Assembly: GCA_964576215.1 (NCBI GenBank)
Contig: CAZNVM010000224.1
Location: 1 to 9,484, forward strand
Length of the DNA stretch: 9,484 nt
Direction: 5' to 3'
Origin: JAVBSX01 sp964576215
GTDB taxonomy: Bacteria; Planctomycetota; Planctomycetia; Pirellulales; Thermoguttaceae
This document shows positions 6,518 through 9,484 of the stretch, one piece after another. The notes under the pieces were generated by a model. It was given only the letters and a program-made list of their open reading frames with translations, did not search any database and was not told the DNA's origin. The first letter of the stretch is position 1, and every line of letters begins with the position of its first letter. Position numbers and translations under genes: made by a program.

Positions 6518-7951
6518 ATGCCCAAAAAGTCGATAAAACCTCAAGAACGTCCTCTGGAAAGGGCCTTGATCGAACATTCCCAGCCCCAAAATCTGGACGC
6601 GGAAAAAGGGGTGATCGGGGCAATCCTGATCAATCCGTTCACTTGCGATGAAGTCGCAACGATTTTGCGGACCGAGGATTTCTATTCGGAAGTCCATCAA
6701 AAATTGTATCGGCATCTTATGGAGATGCACGGCGGCGGTTCCGGGATTGACCTGACGTTGCTCTTGGAGCGTCTGGAACGTGCCGGCGATCTCGTCGAAA
6801 TCGGCGGCGAAGCGTATCTCGGCGAGATTATGTCCGACGTGCAGGTCGCCGCTCACGCTCCGCAGTACGCAGAAATCGTCCGTGACAAGGCGATTTTGCG
6901 CGATTTGATCGAAACGAGTGCCGAGATACTTCGCTCCGCTTATGACCCGACGCTCGGACCGAGGGAAATCGTCAATCGGGCCGAAGAGAAAATCTTTGCC
7001 CTTTCGGATTCGAGAAACAGTAATCAGGTTCACAAGATTTTCGACGTCATCAATGAGACGTTCTCGATTCTCAATGCCCGTGCCGAAGGAGCGACGGATG
7101 GGACCGCGACCGGATTTCTTGATTTCGACGCAATGACCGGCGGTCTTCATCCGGGCGAGTTGATTATTTTGGCCGCCAGACCGAGTATGGGAAAAACCGC
7201 GTTGGCAACGAACATCGCCGATTACGCGGCGGTCAAACAAAAAGTTCCGACCCTGTTTGTCTCTCTGGAAATGTCCCGCCTCGAACTGGGACAACGGATG
7301 CTTTGTTCCCGGGGACGGATTGATTCTCATAAATTGCGTTCCGCAACGCTCTCCAAAATGGAAAAGGAGCAGTTGATGAAAGCGGGGAACGAGTTGTCAA
7401 CCGCTCCGCTGATTATCGACGATTCTCCTTCGCGGACCGTAACGGAAATCGGGGCAGTTGCCCGACGGGTCAAGCGACAAGAGGGAGGTCTCGGGCTGAT
7501 TGTGATCGATTACCTCGGATTGATCGAGCCGGATATGCCGACCGATCCGCGTCAGGAGCAGGTTGCCAAAATCGCCCGGCGTTTAAAAGGGCTTGCGAGG
7601 GAATTACAGGTTCCCGTACTCTGTCTGGCGCAGCTCAACCGGCAAGCGGAAGCGACGAAGGACAACCGCCCACGATTGAGTCACCTACGGGAGTCCGGGG
7701 CGATTGAGCAGGACGCCGACGTCGTGATGTTCGTGCATCGGGAGGAGTATTACCACAAACCGGAGCAGGCCGAAGACATGGGAATTGTCGGCCAGGCGGA
7801 TTTAATGATCGCAAAGCAGCGTAACGGCCCCGTCGGAGACATTAAGTTGGCTTGGTTCGGAAAACATACCCGGTTCACAAATCTTTCCGAACCGGAAGCG
7901 TACGACGAATTTAGCCAACACAGCGGGGAAGATGCGAATTTTGGCTTGTGA
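6518..7951 (+). CDS. dnaB: Replicative DNA helicase DnaB
   Basis: The 477-residue protein is the hexameric 5'-3' helicase that unwinds DNA at the fork and binds primase. The N-terminal domain (about 22-145) opens with PQNLDAEKGVIGAILINP and contains EDFYSEVHQKLYRHL. The RecA-like domain (about 175-457) has Walker A ARPSMGKT (220-227, Lys226), the catalytic Glu251 in SLEMS, Walker B LIVIDYLGLI (327-336, Asp331), AQLNRQAE (371-378), RESGAIEQDADVV (391-403) and the arginine-finger region KQRNGP (433-438). GFLDFDAMTGGLHPGELIIL is the usual linker into the ATPase domain. There is no intein or insertion, and the length is typical. No Shine-Dalgarno precedes the ATG; the MPKKSIKPQ start leaves a short basic leader before the conserved domain. 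The usual rplI neighbour is absent. An acidic protein gene lies upstream and gatC follows 45 bases downstream. Confidence 0.97.
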   Translation: MPKKSIKPQERPLERALIEHSQPQNLDAEKGVIGAILINPFTCDEVATILRTEDFYSEVHQKLYRHLMEMHGGGSGIDLTLLLERLERAGDLVEIGGEAYLGEIMSDVQVAAHAPQYAEIVRDKAILRDLIETSAEILRSAYDPTLGPREIVNRAEEKIFALSDSRNSNQVHKIFDVINETFSILNARAEGATDGTATGFLDFDAMTGGLHPGELIILAARPSMGKTALATNIADYAAVKQKVPTLFVSLEMSRLELGQRMLCSRGRIDSHKLRSATLSKMEKEQLMKAGNELSTAPLIIDDSPSRTVTEIGAVARRVKRQEGGLGLIVIDYLGLIEPDMPTDPRQEQVAKIARRLKGLARELQVPVLCLAQLNRQAEATKDNRPRLSHLRESGAIEQDADVVMFVHREEYYHKPEQAEDMGIVGQADLMIAKQRNGPVGDIKLAWFGKHTRFTNLSEPEAYDEFSQHSGEDANFGL

Positions 7952-7957
7952 GTAACC

Positions 7958-7979
7958 GCCCCCGGTCCCGAACCGGGGC
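7958..7979. repeat. GC-rich hairpin between dnaB and gatC
   Basis: GCCCCCGGT (7958-7966) pairs with ACCGGGGC (7972-7979), with one bulged C and a five-base loop CCCGA. It is very stable for its size and occupies most of the 45-base gap. No T-run follows, so transcription may continue into gatC. Confidence 0.65.
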
Positions 7980-7996
7980 TAAACGTTCTAAACCCA

Positions 7997-8269
7997 ATGC
8001 AAAACATCAAAGACTACGAAAAAATGGCGAAACTGGACCTGTCCGGGGAAGAGCGGCGACAAATCGCGGCGATGGTGGACCGGCTGATCGACAGTTTCGG
8101 CGCACTTGCCGATATTGATACCGAGGGGGTGGAACCTTTGTACACGGTGCTTGACGTACAAAACGTGTTCCGGGAAGACATCTGCACCAAAACGTTTACC
8201 CGCGAAGAGATTTTGGCGAACGCCCCGATGCAGTACGACGGGTATTTTCAGGTTCCGAAAACGTTGTAG
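7997..8269 (+). CDS. gatC: Asp-tRNA(Asn)/Glu-tRNA(Gln) amidotransferase subunit C
   Basis: The 90-residue protein is a typical GatC in length and sequence. GatC wraps around GatA and GatB and stabilises the GatCAB complex, which turns misacylated Glu-tRNA(Gln) or Asp-tRNA(Asn) into Gln-tRNA or Asn-tRNA. An N-terminal helical half (YEKMAKLDLSGEERRQIA) is followed by GVEPLYTVLDVQNVFRED (44-61), REEILANAP (69-77) and DGYFQVPK (81-88), all family hallmarks. No Shine-Dalgarno is visible before the ATG. Its TAG stop is the first three bases of a palindromic repeat, and a GatA-like gene starts 46 bases later, so the two are probably co-transcribed. No gatB is in the window. All conserved parts appear intact, in contrast with the degenerate neighbour. 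Confidence 0.92.
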   Translation: MQNIKDYEKMAKLDLSGEERRQIAAMVDRLIDSFGALADIDTEGVEPLYTVLDVQNVFREDICTKTFTREEILANAPMQYDGYFQVPKTL

Positions 8270-8314
8270 TGGTTAGTGGTCACTAATCACTTATCACTAA
8301 CCACTAATCACTAA
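8267..8314. repeat. CACTAA-rich repeat between gatC and the gatA-like gene
   Basis: TAGTGGTTAGTG (8267-8278) and CACTAACCACTA (8295-8306) are perfect 12-base inverted repeats. CACTAATCACT occurs twice in direct orientation (8281-8291 and 8302-8312). The element is built almost wholly from CACTAA/TTAGTG units. It includes the gatC stop codon and ends one base before the next ATG, so it fills the gap completely. It leaves no Shine-Dalgarno for the downstream gene. Confidence 0.75.
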
Positions 8315-8315
8315 A

Positions 8316-9296
8316 ATGGATCATATCGTTTTGGAAGATTGCATTATGAAGAAAGGCCATCCAGCGACGGCGGGGTCGAAGATGCTTGAGAACTTTATCG
8401 CTCCTTTTGACGCCACGGTGGTGGAACGGTTGCGAGAGGCGAATGTCGAAGCGAAGGGGACTTTGTGTAACGATTTATTCGGTCAGTACCGCCGGATGGC
8501 CGCTGAGAAGGGGTGTTATTACATTCACCCGACTTATGGGACGGTGTCACGGTACGGGCTGATCCCTTTGGCCTCGTCGATGGACCAAATTGGTATTCTG
8601 TGCGAAAACATGGCGGATGGCTTTCGAATCCTTGAGGTCATCGCCGGACATGACGCCAGGGACGGGGCGATGTTCCCGGAAAAGAGCTACCGCTACAAGC
8701 GAATCGAAAAGAAACTTACCGTGTGCGTTCCTTTCGCTCTCGCCGGGCAGGCGGACGGTTTTCGTGCTTTCGCCGAAAAGTTTACGGTGGTGAACAGGCC
8801 GCTGGAATACTTTGACGTTTACAAGCAGGTTATGGTGATTTTGAGTTGCGCCGAAATCAGTAACAATATCAGCCGCTACGATGGTGTCAAATTCGGCTAC
8901 CGGGCATCCGACGCGAAAAATTTAGAAAGCCTTTACACCCAATCGCGAACGGAGGCGTTCGACCTGAAAGCGAAACTGGCCGCCATCATAGGGGGGATGG
9001 TGCTTTCCAGCGAGCATTACACCGCTTGGTACGAAAAGGCGATGAAGATACGCCGGCTTATCAGGCAGTCGCTTCGCTTTGACCAGTACGATCTGATCGC
9101 CCTGCCGACTTCGGTGGGTGATGACCCTTATGAGAACCTCTCGCTTTACGTCCTGGCGACGCTGGCGGGGCTGCCTTCGGTGTCATTTGCGTACAACGGG
9201 CAGGGTGTACAGTTAATCGCGGATGTCAAAAATGAAAACGCCCTGCTCACGGCATGGGAGATGTTACAAGAGAGCAATTTTGTTCAAAATCGATAA
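8316..9296 (+). CDS. GatA-like protein lacking the amidase catalytic residues
   Basis: The 326-residue protein is clearly related to GatA, the glutaminase subunit of GatCAB, but is much shorter than the usual length of about 480. Matching parts are GSKMLENFIAPFDATVVERL (20-39), HPTYGTVSRYGLIPLASSMD (71-90), AGHDARD (110-116), ISRYDGVKFGYR (185-196) and GLPSVSF near the C-terminus. The family's catalytic Lys in its (V/I)AIKD motif is replaced by Glu7 (VLED, 5-8). Between CNDLF (51-55) and PTYG (72-75) only about 16 residues remain where GatA has roughly 75, removing both the GGSSGGS cis-serine loop and the GSDTGGS nucleophile loop. The N-terminal helical region of about 65 residues before the lysine motif is also missing. 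The frame is uninterrupted. The start has no Shine-Dalgarno. It cannot be a normal Ser-cisSer-Lys amidase; a structural or ammonia-dependent GatCAB subunit is the likeliest reading, with an early-stage relic as the alternative. Confidence 0.82.
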   Translation: MDHIVLEDCIMKKGHPATAGSKMLENFIAPFDATVVERLREANVEAKGTLCNDLFGQYRRMAAEKGCYYIHPTYGTVSRYGLIPLASSMDQIGILCENMADGFRILEVIAGHDARDGAMFPEKSYRYKRIEKKLTVCVPFALAGQADGFRAFAEKFTVVNRPLEYFDVYKQVMVILSCAEISNNISRYDGVKFGYRASDAKNLESLYTQSRTEAFDLKAKLAAIIGGMVLSSEHYTAWYEKAMKIRRLIRQSLRFDQYDLIALPTSVGDDPYENLSLYVLATLAGLPSVSFAYNGQGVQLIADVKNENALLTAWEMLQESNFVQNR

Positions 9297-9484
9297 CGAT
9301 CAAGTGTATTTTGAAAAGTTTTCAGAAACAAAACTCTTTCAGTAGTAAATATCGTACATTTTAACAACGAATCGCAAACTGATGCAACAGATCGCAAGTC
9401 ATTGTAAATAGAATACTTAGGAAAACGTCTATTTTCTGTTTCATAATTTATTTACGATTCATTTTTACTGTTTTTTGCTCCTTA
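9297..9484. other. AT-rich intergenic end of window
   Basis: No gene is recognised in these 188 bases, and no gatB begins here. A weak hairpin, AGTTTT/AAAACT (9317-9322 and 9330-9335), could contribute to termination of the gatC-gatA-like transcript. ATCGCAA at 9371 and 9391, with the related GATGCAA at 9381, recur every ten bases. The composition is clearly more AT-rich than the coding region to the left and similar to the leader at 1-211. Confidence 0.5.

Noticed and set aside
6512..7330. 272-codon minus-strand open frame over dnaB
   Set aside because: It is antisense to highly conserved helicase sequence and has no domain signature.
49..7974. GTCCCGAACC shared exactly between the hairpins at 51-60 and 7965-7974
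   Set aside because: Ten shared bases in two short GC-rich hairpins is too little to claim a common element; the flanks differ.
9317..9340. Strong terminator after the gatA-like gene
   Set aside because: The stem is only six AT-rich base pairs and no T-run of note follows, so it is recorded only as a weak hairpin.

Overview
The window most likely comes from a member of the Planctomycetota or a related PVC-group bacterium. The clues are a XylR-type regulator (sugar-binding domain fused to an AraC helix-turn-helix), a squalene-hopene cyclase, a very acidic Asp/Glu/Trp protein beside the replicative helicase, weak or absent Shine-Dalgarno sequences before most genes, and several different palindromic elements in the gaps. 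The assignment is inferred from gene content and is not proven.

Left part (1-2270): an AT-rich leader with a terminator-like hairpin precedes a plus-strand XylR/AraC-type regulator (212-1402). Its stop lies 19 bases from the stop of a convergent minus-strand transketolase N-terminal subunit (1422-2270). No C-terminal transketolase subunit is present.

Middle (2351-5876): a full-length squalene-hopene cyclase (2351-4501, minus) lies 80 bases upstream of the transketolase subunit on the same strand, and a good sigma70-like promoter precedes it. It is divergent from a YdjM-like membrane metal-dependent hydrolase (4884-5876, plus). A 155-base near-palindrome with a perfect 26-bp core stem sits in the divergent gap.

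Right part (6059-9296), all plus strand: a 121-residue protein whose last 83 residues are almost all Asp or Glu, the replicative helicase dnaB, a canonical gatC, and a GatA-like protein. A different palindromic element occupies each of the three gaps between these genes.

The most striking observation is the GatA-like protein. It keeps the amidase scaffold at both ends but lacks the catalytic lysine (Glu in its place), the cis-serine loop and the nucleophilic serine loop, and it also lacks the usual N-terminal helical region. It is an uninterrupted 326-codon frame right after an intact gatC, so it looks like a pseudoenzyme subunit of a tRNA-dependent amidotransferase rather than a decaying gene. 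An ammonia-fed amidotransferase or a purely structural role is possible. The final 188 bases are AT-rich with no gene recognised.
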